From Paenibacillus sediminis (GTDB lineage: Bacteria; Bacillota; Bacilli; Paenibacillales; Paenibacillaceae): 64,000 bases of DNA. Location of the stretch: NCBI RefSeq assembly GCF_017873765.1, contig NZ_JAGGKP010000004.1:1-64000 (forward strand), written 5' to 3'. A program made the position numbers and the translations under genes. Within the stretch, counting starts at the first letter, position 1. The number at the start of each line of letters is the position of its first letter. Shown one piece after another: positions 8,879-18,373 of the stretch. The notes under the pieces were generated by a model that saw only the letters and a program-made list of their open reading frames with translations, ran no database searches and was not told the origin of the DNA.

Positions 8879-10336
8879 TTACAGGTTTGGACGCTGCTTA
8901 TGATGTTCGGTATTTGCTTCAAATGCATGAGCGACACGTAAAATCGTTGATTCGTCAAAAGGTTTGCCTATAATTTGCAGACCTACAGGCAGACCTTCTG
9001 CGAAACCGCATGGGACACTAAGTGCAGGCACACCCGCAAGGCTAACCGGGATCGTCAAAATATCGTTCAAATACATCGTCAATGGATTGTCCACTTGTGA
9101 ACCGATTCGGAAAGCTGTCGTCGGTGCAGTTGGACCTACGATGATGTCATATTTCGCAAACACTTCATCAAAGTCACGTTTGATAAGTGTTCTTACTTTT
9201 TGCGCTTTTAAATAGTAGGCATCGTAATATCCCGATGACAAAGCATAGGTTCCAAGCATAATACGGCGCTTCACTTCAGAACCAAACCCTTGGCTGCGCG
9301 ACTTATGATACAAGTCAAGCAGGTTATCTGGGTTATCCGCGCGTACGCCGTAACGAACTCCGTCGAAGCGCGCCAAGTTAGAAGAAGCTTCAGAAGAAGC
9401 AAGCAAGTAATAAGCAGCAACCGCATATTCAGTATGAGGAAGTGATACTTCCTCCCATTCAGCACCTAAGCTTTCGAGCACACGAAGTGAAGCCATTACA
9501 GACTCCTTCACTGCTGGGTCTACGCCCTCGCCCATATATTCTTTAGGGACAGCGATTCGCAGGCCGCGAATGTCACCAGTTAAAGCGCTGATATAATCAG
9601 GTATTTCTATATTCGCCGAAGTGGAGTCCATCTTGTCATACCCAGCGATTGCTTGCAGAACATATGCGGCATCCTCGACATTTTTCGTAATCGGTCCGAT
9701 TTGATCAAGTGACGAAGCAAAAGCAACGAGACCAAAACGTGATACGAGACCATACGTTGGTTTTAAACCTACGACTCCGCAATACGAAGCCGGCTGACGA
9801 ATAGAGCCCCCAGTATCCGAACCAAGCGTGAAGTATGCTTCACCCGCAGCGACTGCAGCGGCCGAACCGCCGCTCGATCCGCCTGGTACATAGTCCAAAT
9901 TCCAAGGGTTACGAGTTGGGTAGAAGCTAGAGTTCTCCGTAGAACCGCCCATTGCGAACTCATCCATATTAAGCTTTCCAATCGTCACGCTCTCAGCTTG
10001 CTTTAATTTGGTGACTACAGTTGCATCATAAATCGGGTTATAATTGGATAAAAACTGGCTGGCACACGTTGTACGAAGGCCTTCTGTTACAATGTTATCC
10101 TTAATTCCAGCAGGAAGACCGAACAACAAGCCTTTCGGTTCATTAGACGCAAGCTTATCATCTAATTTCTTCGCTGTGCTGCGAGCTTGCTCCTCATCTA
10201 AAGTAAGGTAAGCTTTCACACGATCTTCTCTCTCGTTAATCTTACCGAAAGCCTCATCCACCAAATCGGAAACGGATAACTCCTTGCTGCGGAGTTTGTT
10301 ATGTATTTCTTGTAAACGCAAATCAAACAGCGTCAA
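8879..10336 (-). CDS. gatA: Asp-tRNA(Asn)/Glu-tRNA(Gln) amidotransferase subunit A
   Basis: 485 residues of the amidase-signature family. It has the complete Ser-cisSer-Lys triad: Lys79 (GIKDNI), Ser154 (GGSSGGS) and Ser178 (GSDTGGS). It hydrolyses glutamine and channels ammonia to GatB. The start is an ATG close to a GGAGG. It lies 27 bp after gatC and 50 bp before gatB in the usual C-A-B order. Confidence 0.97.
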   Translation of the reverse strand: MTLFDLRLQEIHNKLRSKELSVSDLVDEAFGKINEREDRVKAYLTLDEEQARSTAKKLDDKLASNEPKGLLFGLPAGIKDNIVTEGLRTTCASQFLSNYNPIYDATVVTKLKQAESVTIGKLNMDEFAMGGSTENSSFYPTRNPWNLDYVPGGSSGGSAAAVAAGEAYFTLGSDTGGSIRQPASYCGVVGLKPTYGLVSRFGLVAFASSLDQIGPITKNVEDAAYVLQAIAGYDKMDSTSANIEIPDYISALTGDIRGLRIAVPKEYMGEGVDPAVKESVMASLRVLESLGAEWEEVSLPHTEYAVAAYYLLASSEASSNLARFDGVRYGVRADNPDNLLDLYHKSRSQGFGSEVKRRIMLGTYALSSGYYDAYYLKAQKVRTLIKRDFDEVFAKYDIIVGPTAPTTAFRIGSQVDNPLTMYLNDILTIPVSLAGVPALSVPCGFAEGLPVGLQIIGKPFDESTILRVAHAFEANTEHHKQRPNL

Positions 10337-10363
10337 TGTCTGTTCCTCCCTTCTAAGCGATCC

Positions 10364-10651
10364 CTATTCCAATACTGCAGGCACTTTAATTTGGCCGTCC
10401 TCTTCATCCGGCGCGTTCAAGAGAACTTTCTCGATCGGCAGACTATCCCGCACCTCATCTTCACGCATCACATTGCTTAGATGCAGAACATGAGTTGTCG
10501 GCTCGACATCATCCGTATTTAATTCATTTAGCTTTTCTGCATATTGTAAAATGGCATTAAGCTGCTCAGTAAACATCTGCTCTTCCTCAGCATTTAGATT
10601 TAACCTAGCGAGCTTCGCTACATGTTCGACATCTTTTACATGAATCGTCAT
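10364..10651 (-). CDS. gatC: Asp-tRNA(Asn)/Glu-tRNA(Gln) amidotransferase subunit C
   Basis: 95 residues. The typical beginning MTIHVKDVEHVAKLARL and the ending DGQIKVPAVLE identify GatC, the small belt that holds GatA and GatB together. The frame is open further upstream, but GGAGG before 10651 and family length set the start here. Confidence 0.95.
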   Translation of the reverse strand: MTIHVKDVEHVAKLARLNLNAEEEQMFTEQLNAILQYAEKLNELNTDDVEPTTHVLHLSNVMREDEVRDSLPIEKVLLNAPDEEDGQIKVPAVLE

Positions 10652-10762
10652 CTTTTTTCGTTCCTCCAGGTCACATTCATTTAGTTCCTGATAATATTTT
10701 TTAATTATATTGTAGAAAGGTGGACAATTCAATCCACAGGAAGGAAATGAACGTTTTAGAAT

Positions 10763-10797
10763 ACAAAAGAAGAGAGTCGGCATCTGCCGACTCTCTT
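10763..10797 (-). terminator. Terminator after the 127-residue unknown gene
   Basis: Perfect 13-bp stem (AAGAGAGTCGGCA with its complement, 2-nt loop). It is followed on the minus strand by TTTTGTATT and overlaps the stop codon of the gene to its right. Confidence 0.8.
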
Positions 10798-11180
10798 TAA
10801 ATCCAAGCACGAAGATTTACTTGTTTTATAAATTCGTCCTGAGACATAACTTCCGTTGAGTCCGCCTCTTCCTCATCTGTATTCTGCGCCAAACCGTTCA
10901 TCACATGTCTGAACAGCTCCTCATTATGTGTAGCAAGTGCATAATCAATTAGTGCTTCTCGCTCGATTCTCTCAGCTTCTTGCTTTAACAGACTTTCTTC
11001 CAAGTCGATATCAGAAGCTGGTACGAAAAAGTTCCGATTGACCTTCGGTGCACGAATAACATAATCAAACGCATTATCCGGATTACGGTCGTAGGCAATA
11101 ATATATCCATACTCTCCAACAGGAAGATTCTGCTCAAAGGTGTCATTTACAATGACCACTTTCTCACCTAAACGTAGCAT
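10797..11180 (-). CDS. Conserved hypothetical protein
   Basis: 127 residues, not assigned to a named function. The first ~55 residues are beta-rich with an SH3/KOW-like look (LGEKVVIVNDTF, GEYGYIIAYD). The second half is acidic and helical, and EREALIDYALATHNEELF recalls the short IDEAL domain of Bacilli; that likeness is weak. Start: ATG with GGGAGG six nt upstream. It stands alone between gatC and a small ORF and has its own terminator. Confidence 0.75.
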   Translation of the reverse strand: MLRLGEKVVIVNDTFEQNLPVGEYGYIIAYDRNPDNAFDYVIRAPKVNRNFFVPASDIDLEESLLKQEAERIEREALIDYALATHNEELFRHVMNGLAQNTDEEEADSTEVMSQDEFIKQVNLRAWI

Positions 11181-11309
11181 CGTCTACCTCCCTGGCTGTG
11201 TTATATATTCATTTATTTATATACTCTACTAAAAAAAGATAGTGATGTCTATGGAAAGGTAAATTTAATATGGAATTAGCTGGAGCAGCTGCATAAAACA
11301 TAATTTATA

Positions 11310-11495
11310 CTATTTACGATACTCTTCCAATTTATAGAACCAATACTGTTTAATTTCGCCGTTTATTTTGAACACATGATCCCATGTTGACAGCTTGATG
11401 TATGGATTCGAGCACACATCATCATGATGAGACACCATCCCTTCTAGTTGTCCTATCGAACTCTCATCTGAATGGTCTGAAAACCGCTCATTCAA
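11310..11495 (-). CDS. Small hypothetical protein (61 residues)
   Basis: 61 residues, His/Asp-rich at the start and ending GEIKQYWFYKLEEYRK. GGAG lies only 4 nt before the ATG and a GAGGGGG lies 12 nt before it. No family recognised. It might be a real lineage-specific gene or chance; the overlapping plus-strand frame of 124 codons looks like noise, since it runs through a terminator and into another gene. Confidence 0.4.
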   Translation of the reverse strand: MNERFSDHSDESSIGQLEGMVSHHDDVCSNPYIKLSTWDHVFKINGEIKQYWFYKLEEYRK

Positions 11496-11523
11496 CTCCG
11501 TATCCCCCTCTAATTAGCGAACA

Positions 11524-11566
11524 AAGAAAAAAAAACGCAAACCGGGAATCATCCTCAGCTTGCGTT
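11524..11566 (-). terminator. Terminator after the MBL-fold hydrolase gene
   Basis: Stem AACGCAA/TTGCGTT extended by weaker and G-U pairs, then nine T on the minus strand. Confidence 0.7.
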
Positions 11567-11653
11567 CTTCGCAACAATGTTCATTCAATTGAAAATATTT
11601 TAACAAAATCTTTAGGGGTCGTCTATAGATTTTATGAAAATTTTGTAAATATA

Positions 11654-12292
11654 TTAGATGTGAACAAACGGATTATGTACCTTTTCATACCCGATCGTCG
11701 TTGCTGGGCCATGGCCAGGATATACTTTAACCTCATCTTTGAAGGTGTACAGCTTACTTTGAATCGAATTGTATAAATCCGCTTCCCTTCCTCCAGGCAA
11801 ATCAGTACGTCCTACACTTAAACGAAACAATACGTCTCCCGAAAATAAATCGTTTCCGCACAAGAAGCTTACGCTGCCCGGAGAGTGTCCTGGGGTATGG
11901 AACACCTTGAAAGAATGGCCGACAAATTGTAACGTCTGCCCTTCAGCCAGATCGTACTCCGCAGGGTCCGTCTCAATAGGCTCGATTTGAGGAGCCCAAT
12001 GGGCTGATCTATTCAGCTTCGCAGAAGTAAGCCAATCTGCTTCTAACGGATGAATATATACAGGGCAGCCCTTTAATTTACGAATTTGATCCACGCCGCC
12101 AATATGATCGAAATGAGCATGAGTCAGCAAGATCGCTTCAATTTCTAAGTTCTCTATCCTGCGAATTAACGCTTCAGGATTCATTCCTGGATCGATAATA
12201 ATTGCTTTATTGTCATCCTCACCTCTAATCAGGTAAGCATTTGTCTGAACGGGACCGAGGCAAAATGTTTCTATTCTCAGCTGAGAAGTCAT
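11654..12292 (-). CDS. MBL-fold hydrolase (YqgX/glyoxalase II-like)
   Basis: 212 residues with the metallo-beta-lactamase metal motif HAHFDH (His58, His60, Asp62, His63), a later HTPGHSPGS and a final GHGPATTIGYEK. Such enzymes hydrolyse thioesters or related bonds with a dinuclear metal centre; the exact substrate is unknown. It is immediately downstream of the dedA-like gene with no gap, so the two are co-transcribed. Confidence 0.85.
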   Translation of the reverse strand: MTSQLRIETFCLGPVQTNAYLIRGEDDNKAIIIDPGMNPEALIRRIENLEIEAILLTHAHFDHIGGVDQIRKLKGCPVYIHPLEADWLTSAKLNRSAHWAPQIEPIETDPAEYDLAEGQTLQFVGHSFKVFHTPGHSPGSVSFLCGNDLFSGDVLFRLSVGRTDLPGGREADLYNSIQSKLYTFKDEVKVYPGHGPATTIGYEKVHNPFVHI

Positions 12293-12907
12293 TTATGCAT
12301 CCCCTTTCTTTTTCTTCGAAACGAACCATTTTATTAGAAAATAGACGATAAGAAGCGCAAGCGCTACGAGCAAGATAGGTCCAGTATATTTAGATGCATA
12401 TTCATCCACGTGCTCCCAACGATCGCCAAGCACCTTGCCTAAATACACAAAAAGGATGGACCAAGGTATAATCGCAAGCGTTGTAAGAATAGTAAATCGT
12501 CCTACTGGCATTTTAGATATGCCTGCTGGAATGGAAATTGCATGACGAACAACGGGAATAAAACGAGCTGTGAAAATAACACCTGTACCGTATTTACGGA
12601 ACCATTCCTCGGCATGATCAATATGTTTCTTTTGAATAAGGATATACTTACCGTACTTTTCCAAAAAAGGCCGTCCGCCATATCTGCCAATCCAATAAAT
12701 AAACAGTTGTGCAATGACGCCTCCTACCACACCAAACAATATCGCTAAGGCAAAATTGATTTTGCCTTGAGCCACAAGGAATCCGCCATATGCAAGCACG
12801 ATTTCACTTGGAATGACTTCCACCATTAGTCCAAGCATAATCCCGAAATATCCTAAACTTTGAATCCAATCAAACAACTGGCCAATGACATTTGATATAA
12901 AATCCAC
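12293..12907 (-). CDS. DedA family membrane protein
   Basis: About 204 residues with several hydrophobic spans and the DedA/SNARE-associated signature: EVIPSEIVLAYGGFL, then FTARFIPVVRHAISIPAG with its conserved Arg and Pro. Members flip phospholipids or undecaprenyl phosphate. An upstream GTG (12928) lacks a ribosome site; AGAGGG seven nt before GTG 12905-12907 favours the shorter start. The stop abuts the MBL gene. Confidence 0.87.
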   Translation of the reverse strand: MDFISNVIGQLFDWIQSLGYFGIMLGLMVEVIPSEIVLAYGGFLVAQGKINFALAILFGVVGGVIAQLFIYWIGRYGGRPFLEKYGKYILIQKKHIDHAEEWFRKYGTGVIFTARFIPVVRHAISIPAGISKMPVGRFTILTTLAIIPWSILFVYLGKVLGDRWEHVDEYASKYTGPILLVALALLIVYFLIKWFVSKKKKGDA

Positions 12908-13083
12908 TCCAAACCCTCTTTCTTTCACTTTTTGTTACAGGCTTATCCATAACACTATTCTAACATACGCCGAATGATGACTTCTACTTAACAGCATCCG
13001 CATTGAAGCGATTCGATTATAGTACCCCTTCCCTTTGTATCCGCATATGTTATGAAGAAATGAGAGAGGAGTGGCCATTTTCG

Positions 13084-13395
13084 ATGAACAAAATAAACGA
13101 AAAGCATCAATCTTCACTTCCGTCTCCCCGTAAAATCCGCCGCGCATGCAGCAAAGAGCTGTATCGCACCGTCAAGCGGCTCAAAGTGTATATTGCTCCT
13201 GAACTTTTTAAACAAGGGGAGGAATTATACTTCAAAAAAGTCATCAATAACTTGCTTTGGATCGTAGAGAACCAGAGCAATCGGAAGAAATTAGCGGATT
13301 GGTGGCATACGGATGTGAGCTCCGAATTAGCAGAACTGTGGAAAATCGATCGGACAGAGTTATCTCAAGCGTTTCGAGATGCCTTCGGTGGATAA
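13084..13395 (+). CDS. Conserved hypothetical protein (103 residues)
   Basis: 103 residues, basic at the start and Trp-rich later (LLWIVENQ, ADWWHTD, ELAELWKID). No family with known function recognised. A GAGGAG is 12 nt upstream of ATG 13084; an ATG at 13060 is a possible alternative. It converges with the O-antigen ligase-like gene 13 bp away. Confidence 0.6.
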   Translation: MNKINEKHQSSLPSPRKIRRACSKELYRTVKRLKVYIAPELFKQGEELYFKKVINNLLWIVENQSNRKKLADWWHTDVSSELAELWKIDRTELSQAFRDAFGG

Positions 13396-13408
13396 ATATG
13401 CCTAACGC

Positions 13409-15478
13409 TCACTTCGTTTGGAAGGACAGCTGGCGTGCGAACCGTTCTAATCTATGCCCTGTGTCGTCAGCTTCCTTCGTCAAATAGAACTCTCGGTCGT
13501 TACGAAGGTGAATGGTTTTGGATGTTAGCTGGGTTAAACTTTTATATTGATTGTATTTCTCAATTCCAGCCATGACAGTCGCGTGCGCCCCAGGTCCATC
13601 CCCTTCGATATATTGTTTAATACCAATATCTAAAAGCAAAGTTAAAGCTTCCGCTTGCTTATTTGTGTTAAAACGATCGAGCCGAAGCGCAGTATCTACT
13701 GCGGAAATAACGAGAGAGTTCTCTCCTGCTTGTGCGTATGCTCTTGCCAATTGCCACCAAAGATCAGGGTGCTCAGGATTAAAGGACAAGCCTTCTTTCA
13801 GTAAGGTGACTGCTTCCTTCGGGTTTACATCTTGGGATAGTACAATTCGCGGATTCGCGTCGTACGGATTCCAGCGCAATGACCTTTCTAATAAAGACTG
13901 TGATTGCTTCGAGGCAGAAGCTTGCAACGACTTAATGTACCAATGTTCACCCATGTTTAGACGTAACGATTGAACCGTAATGCCTAAGAGAACTACGATT
14001 GCCATACCCATCATGACACGCTGCAGCGTGATCCGATCATTCCTCAATGTCCAGTGCCACATCACACCCTCATCAGCACGTTTAATAGGTGAAGAAGGGA
14101 CACCTAGAACGGTTATCCAAATGAATAGCAGCCACGTCAATCCATAGCTCATGTCAAAATCCACGGCACTATGAGTAATCAAAACTGCGCAGCAACCTGT
14201 CATTACACTTCTTGCGCGCAATAAGCGGTAACTCATTAGAAACAGCATAAAGATCATAAGTCCAAGCCCAACAACACCTAAATTCAGCAGCATATCTAAA
14301 TATCCGCTATGAACTTCGCTGCCCACATAGGGTTGTTCTTGAACCTCACGCATGCTCAAACGCCACGTCTCTCCGCCTTGTCCAAGCCATGGATACCGAT
14401 TAAACAAAGCAAGTGCATCATGGAAAATTAAAGTCCGTGCTGATATGGTGCTAAAATGCTCGGTTAACCTTGATTTGACATGAAAAAATATACTGCCCCC
14501 GCCCAGAATTAACATAATTACAGAAGCTGCGTAAGATAGATAGCGAAAAATGAGCGATCTCCCTGATCCGAGCTTAAGTAGACCGAGTGTCAATAAAATA
14601 GACAACACCCATATAAAGCAAAACCACAGCATACCAACGAAGCTCTCCGGAGCAAGCTCCACTGAACTTAGCTGCAAATAGATCATGACTGCTCCAAATA
14701 CAGAGGTGGAGCATATTATAAGAAACGATTTTCGCTCATCCTTATTTAACAGCACTGCGCCGACCAATAAACCAATCAAAGTGGAAAGCCACGCGCCGCG
14801 CGATTCCGTTAGAAGGAGAAGTACGATATAAGGAAACAGCGGAAGAGCGGAAATGAACATGGTAGAGGAAGGAGTGTGAGACTTATATGTTGATGCAGAA
14901 GCGAATAATCGTTCTAACGTGAACACTCCCATAATGACAGCGAAAGTGTTCGGATATTGCAACAATCCGGCAAGTCTCGCCCCATGTGAAGCGATCTCTG
15001 CCTGTCCAGTCCTCATAATAGAATGAGGCAAAGATATGATTCCGTAAATCGAAAGGATAGAGCTAACTGCCAAAACCGCGCCCATCATGTGCCAGCCTAT
15101 TAGAAGCAATTGTCTTCCTTTGCCCAGATAAGAAGTCATGTACGCCATCCATAAAATAAGACCAATCCACGACCAACGGAGCAGTTCGTTTAATGTACCT
15201 TGTATCGATAAAGGTGAGACTGCTAAATGAAAACCATAGACGAGAGCGATGAGCCAAGGCAGAAACAGCATTACTCGATCCCACTTATAGGGGCCAGAGA
15301 AACCAAGGGTAAGTCGTAAATGACGACGACGTTTGGAGCTTTGAATGATATAGGGGAGAAGCATAACAATAGCTGTACTGCTGCACACAAATAATAGCGA
15401 GTACATATCCCGATTGAAAAACAAGCCTGTGAACAGACATACCGCAATAGCTTCTAATAGCAAAACAAATACAGCCAT
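13409..15478 (-). CDS. O-antigen ligase/polymerase-like protein with C-terminal TPR
   Basis: 689 residues. About eleven to twelve membrane spans cover residues 1-490, with a Wzy_C/O-antigen ligase core whose loop includes RTLIFHDALALFNRYPWLGQGGETW and PYVGSEVHSGYLDMLLNLGVVG. The last ~180 residues are tetratricopeptide-like helices (NPEHPDLWWQLARAYAQAGE). Such proteins join glycans to lipid or surface acceptors. No other glycan genes are adjacent, so its substrate is open. Confidence 0.8.
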   Translation of the reverse strand: MAVFVLLLEAIAVCLFTGLFFNRDMYSLLFVCSSTAIVMLLPYIIQSSKRRRHLRLTLGFSGPYKWDRVMLFLPWLIALVYGFHLAVSPLSIQGTLNELLRWSWIGLILWMAYMTSYLGKGRQLLLIGWHMMGAVLAVSSILSIYGIISLPHSIMRTGQAEIASHGARLAGLLQYPNTFAVIMGVFTLERLFASASTYKSHTPSSTMFISALPLFPYIVLLLLTESRGAWLSTLIGLLVGAVLLNKDERKSFLIICSTSVFGAVMIYLQLSSVELAPESFVGMLWFCFIWVLSILLTLGLLKLGSGRSLIFRYLSYAASVIMLILGGGSIFFHVKSRLTEHFSTISARTLIFHDALALFNRYPWLGQGGETWRLSMREVQEQPYVGSEVHSGYLDMLLNLGVVGLGLMIFMLFLMSYRLLRARSVMTGCCAVLITHSAVDFDMSYGLTWLLFIWITVLGVPSSPIKRADEGVMWHWTLRNDRITLQRVMMGMAIVVLLGITVQSLRLNMGEHWYIKSLQASASKQSQSLLERSLRWNPYDANPRIVLSQDVNPKEAVTLLKEGLSFNPEHPDLWWQLARAYAQAGENSLVISAVDTALRLDRFNTNKQAEALTLLLDIGIKQYIEGDGPGAHATVMAGIEKYNQYKSLTQLTSKTIHLRNDREFYLTKEADDTGHRLERFARQLSFQTK

Positions 15479-15502
15479 TCAGGGCCCTCCCGTCAAATAT
15501 AG

Positions 15503-15538
15503 AAAAAAATGAGGTCAACAGCCAGTGTTGACCTCATT
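15503..15538 (-). terminator. Terminator after the methyltransferase gene
   Basis: Perfect 13-bp stem AATGAGGTCAACA with its complement and a 5-nt loop, then seven T on the minus strand. Confidence 0.85.
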
Positions 15539-15555
15539 AGATGCATTCATACTAT

Positions 15556-16737
15556 TTAGATGAAATGCCCCGTCGCCAATACCAGTAAATCGCCGACTGC
15601 ACGCTCCAAATACGGAGATATATTTAGGAAATCACGAAATGCCGTATATTCTTTCCACAACGATTGGGCATCTCCTGCCGGTGATTTTACGGCACGGATC
15701 ATAATGTTTTTCGGGGTGTGCTCAATATCAATAAACTCTAGAAGCTGTGTTTTATAACCGAGAATATCGAGTATCTTAGCCCGAACTGCATCGGTGGCCA
15801 GCGAAGAGAACCGTTCCTTCAATATGCCGTGAGACAGCAGCGGATCGAGCACTGAGCTTTCGATTTGCGAATACAGCTCATGCTGACAGCAAGGTACGGA
15901 TAAAATAACACCCGCATTCCACCGAATCGCCTTCTCAAGCGCAGCATCTGTTGCGATATCGCACGCATGGAGCGTGACAACCATATCGACTTGATCTACT
16001 TCGTTATATTCTGCAATGTCACCGACAAGAAAGCGCAAATGATCGTACTTCAGTTTTTTCGCCAGCAAACTGCAGCGTTCGATCACATCCGCCTTAAGAT
16101 CCAATCCGACAACATTCAACTCTCTGCCTTGCTGGATCGCCAAATAGTGATAAAGTGCGAATGTAAGGTATGATTTTCCGCAGCCGAAATCGAGAATTGT
16201 AATCGGTCTATCTTGAGGAAGGTGAGGAAGCACATCTTGAACCATTTCCAAGAAACGATTGATCTGTTTGAATTTATCAAATTTTTTCGCGAGCACTTTG
16301 CCCTCTGCATTCATAATGCCAAGCTCAATGAGAAAAGGAACAGGAACTCCTTCTTCGAGTACGTACTGCTTTTTACGATTGTGAGCGAGATTAACGGCCA
16401 TCTTCGTAGGAGACTTCGTCAGAATAGAAACCTTATATTTTTTACTAATGAGCACCTGATAGTCAGCATTCACAGTACAGAACAGCGCTTGACGGAAGGT
16501 TGTCTCGAATAAGCTCATTAACTGCGCTTCGAGCTGTTCTGGAGCAATGTTCTCGTGCGTCACTTTATTGGCATAGTGATACTCCAATTGATAATGAAGT
16601 TTATTTTTTAACTCGACTGGTTTGATAAGCACTTTAGTGAAGGAATCTCCGTCACGCTTGCGCAATTGGCTAAGTGTCGCTGTAATAAGCGAGCGCTCTT
16701 CCACCATGAGACGAATGAGTTTCCGCAGTGATTCCAT
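15556..16737 (-). CDS. Class I SAM-dependent methyltransferase
   Basis: 393 residues. An N-terminal ~160-residue accessory region precedes a Rossmann methyltransferase domain with motif I ILDFGCGKSYLTFAL, an acidic GLDLKADV strand and GDIAEY. A Cys-pair motif SVPCCQHEL resembles the GSTCD/RRNAD1-like methyltransferases. The target is unknown, with RNA a fair guess from the family. It stands alone with its own terminator. Confidence 0.75.
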   Translation of the reverse strand: MESLRKLIRLMVEERSLITATLSQLRKRDGDSFTKVLIKPVELKNKLHYQLEYHYANKVTHENIAPEQLEAQLMSLFETTFRQALFCTVNADYQVLISKKYKVSILTKSPTKMAVNLAHNRKKQYVLEEGVPVPFLIELGIMNAEGKVLAKKFDKFKQINRFLEMVQDVLPHLPQDRPITILDFGCGKSYLTFALYHYLAIQQGRELNVVGLDLKADVIERCSLLAKKLKYDHLRFLVGDIAEYNEVDQVDMVVTLHACDIATDAALEKAIRWNAGVILSVPCCQHELYSQIESSVLDPLLSHGILKERFSSLATDAVRAKILDILGYKTQLLEFIDIEHTPKNIMIRAVKSPAGDAQSLWKEYTAFRDFLNISPYLERAVGDLLVLATGHFI

Positions 16738-16834
16738 GATTGTACAGCCTACTTTCTACATGAACTTTTATGTTTCAATCGTAACAATAGCACATTCTGA
16801 TTTATTAATAAAACTGCAGGGTGAATAACACTTC

Positions 16835-16881
16835 CTCAAAACAAGAAGCTTAGATCCTTGAAAATAGGTTCTAAGCTTCTT
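16835..16881 (-). terminator. Terminator after the DUF6483 gene
   Basis: Perfect 12-bp stem AAGAAGCTTAGA/TCTAAGCTTCTT with a 15-nt loop; a short T tract follows on the minus strand. Confidence 0.7.
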
Positions 16882-16885
16882 TGCA

Positions 16886-17536
16886 TTATTGTCTTTGCAG
16901 CATCGCATTTCTTCCTTCTTCCACCTCATCACGAGGAAGACCGCCTTGCTCCAATTGCTCATCCGAGTACTGAAGTAATCTTTCGTAGAAGGCGATAGCT
17001 TCTGCCGGCGAAGCAGCATGACGATCTAGTAATCGATATAGTGCATTTTCTGCCAAATCAAAATGACCTTGTTGTTCTTCATATTGGAGCACTAACTTTT
17101 CACTCTTTACAGGCAGTTCATAGCCTTTTAGCCGCTCCTTAAGTTCAGCAATTTGCTGCGGGAGATCTTGCAGTTCAAGATCTGCTCCATGAAGCGCCGC
17201 ATACAAATATAGATGAAGCGACTTCATAAGCCGAACAATCCCTTCGTCCAGTTCATTCTTAGCTAAAAAGACATCCGCCTCTTCCTTTAAGAGCCTTGCT
17301 AAGGTCTGCAGCTTATCCACTTCAACCACTCCGCCAACACGAAGCATTTCAATAATATCTTCTGGAGGCAAAGAGTTGATTAATTTGGAGTTTAAGCCGA
17401 AAAACTTACGCATGAGATCATCCAATTCCCAAATCGCTTCAATATATTTCTGTTCTTGCTTTAGTCCGAAGACTTTCGCAACCATCGTTGTCATATCCTC
17501 AAACATACGGATTAAATAGTCTCTGCGATAGCTCAT
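16886..17536 (-). CDS. DUF6483 family protein
   Basis: 216 residues, almost wholly helical and acidic. It starts MSYRRDYLIRMFEDMTTMVAKVFGLKQEQ, which is characteristic of DUF6483. Function unknown. Its ATG overlaps the stop of the alpha/beta-hydrolase gene by 4 bp (ATGA), so the two are translationally coupled. Confidence 0.7.
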   Translation of the reverse strand: MSYRRDYLIRMFEDMTTMVAKVFGLKQEQKYIEAIWELDDLMRKFFGLNSKLINSLPPEDIIEMLRVGGVVEVDKLQTLARLLKEEADVFLAKNELDEGIVRLMKSLHLYLYAALHGADLELQDLPQQIAELKERLKGYELPVKSEKLVLQYEEQQGHFDLAENALYRLLDRHAASPAEAIAFYERLLQYSDEQLEQGGLPRDEVEEGRNAMLQRQ

Positions 17537-18327
17537 AAGCGGGTAATCCTTTCTAGAAAAGAGTGCATAACGTTCGCAAGCTGCTGCGGCTTCTCCATCA
17601 TACTCATATGACCTGCACCTGGGATAATAGACTGAATAATATTTGATTTCGATGCCGTAAACGTCTTCTCATGCGGAACAACGCCATCTTTCTCACCAGC
17701 AACAAGCAGCACAGGCAGCTCTGAATTCGCAATGACGTCTCTTCGGTCTGGACGATCATGCATCGCAAGCGAAGCGCCAATCGCTCCTTGAGGCGGTGTG
17801 TGGTATCCGATTTCTTTGGCTCGCATAATCTTTTCTGGCATAAGCTTTACATTGTCTGCTGCAAACAACCCAGGAATCAACCCATCTACAAAATCTGCGA
17901 TACCGTGAGCTTGAATGCTGGAAACCGCCTGAAGTCGTTTCTTCTTCGCTTCTTCACTATCAGGATAAGCGGTAGAGTGAACAAGGGAGAATCCTTTCAT
18001 TCTTAATGGATACCGCTCAGCCAAAGATAGCGAAATATAGCCCCCTAGAGAGTGACCAAATACAGTCGCCTTAGAAATTTGAAGATGATCCAGCAGCTTC
18101 ACAATATCATCTGCCATCTGATCAATTGAATAAGGTCCCATAGGCGCATCTGACCGTCCATGACCCCGTAAATCTGGAACAATGAGCCGGTAATGACTTG
18201 AAAGCAGCGGAACAATATCATTCCAATAAGCAGAACTGCCGCAAAATCCATGCAGCAGCACAGCCGCTTCTCCTGCGCCTTGATCAGAATAACTGATTGT
18301 ATATCCGTCCACATTAACCTTTTCCAC
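17533..18327 (-). CDS. Alpha/beta-fold hydrolase
   Basis: 264 residues. It has oxyanion-loop LLHGFCGSSAYW, nucleophile elbow GHSLGG (Ser93), a late acidic residue and the catalytic His in GAGHMSMMEKP: a complete triad of the epoxide hydrolase/lactonase type. Substrate unknown. The frame is open to 18420, but that would overlap yyaC; AGAAGGA eight nt before GTG 18325-18327 sets the start. Confidence 0.8.
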   Translation of the reverse strand: MEKVNVDGYTISYSDQGAGEAAVLLHGFCGSSAYWNDIVPLLSSHYRLIVPDLRGHGRSDAPMGPYSIDQMADDIVKLLDHLQISKATVFGHSLGGYISLSLAERYPLRMKGFSLVHSTAYPDSEEAKKKRLQAVSSIQAHGIADFVDGLIPGLFAADNVKLMPEKIMRAKEIGYHTPPQGAIGASLAMHDRPDRRDVIANSELPVLLVAGEKDGVVPHEKTFTASKSNIIQSIIPGAGHMSMMEKPQQLANVMHSFLERITRL

Positions 18328-18373
18328 CCACAAATCCTTCTTTCTGTGCAAACTATGAACTATTAACAACCAT

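Noticed and set aside
11402-11776. Open frame of 124 codons, plus strand
   Set aside because: Crosses a strong terminator and the end of the MBL hydrolase gene; no ribosome site.
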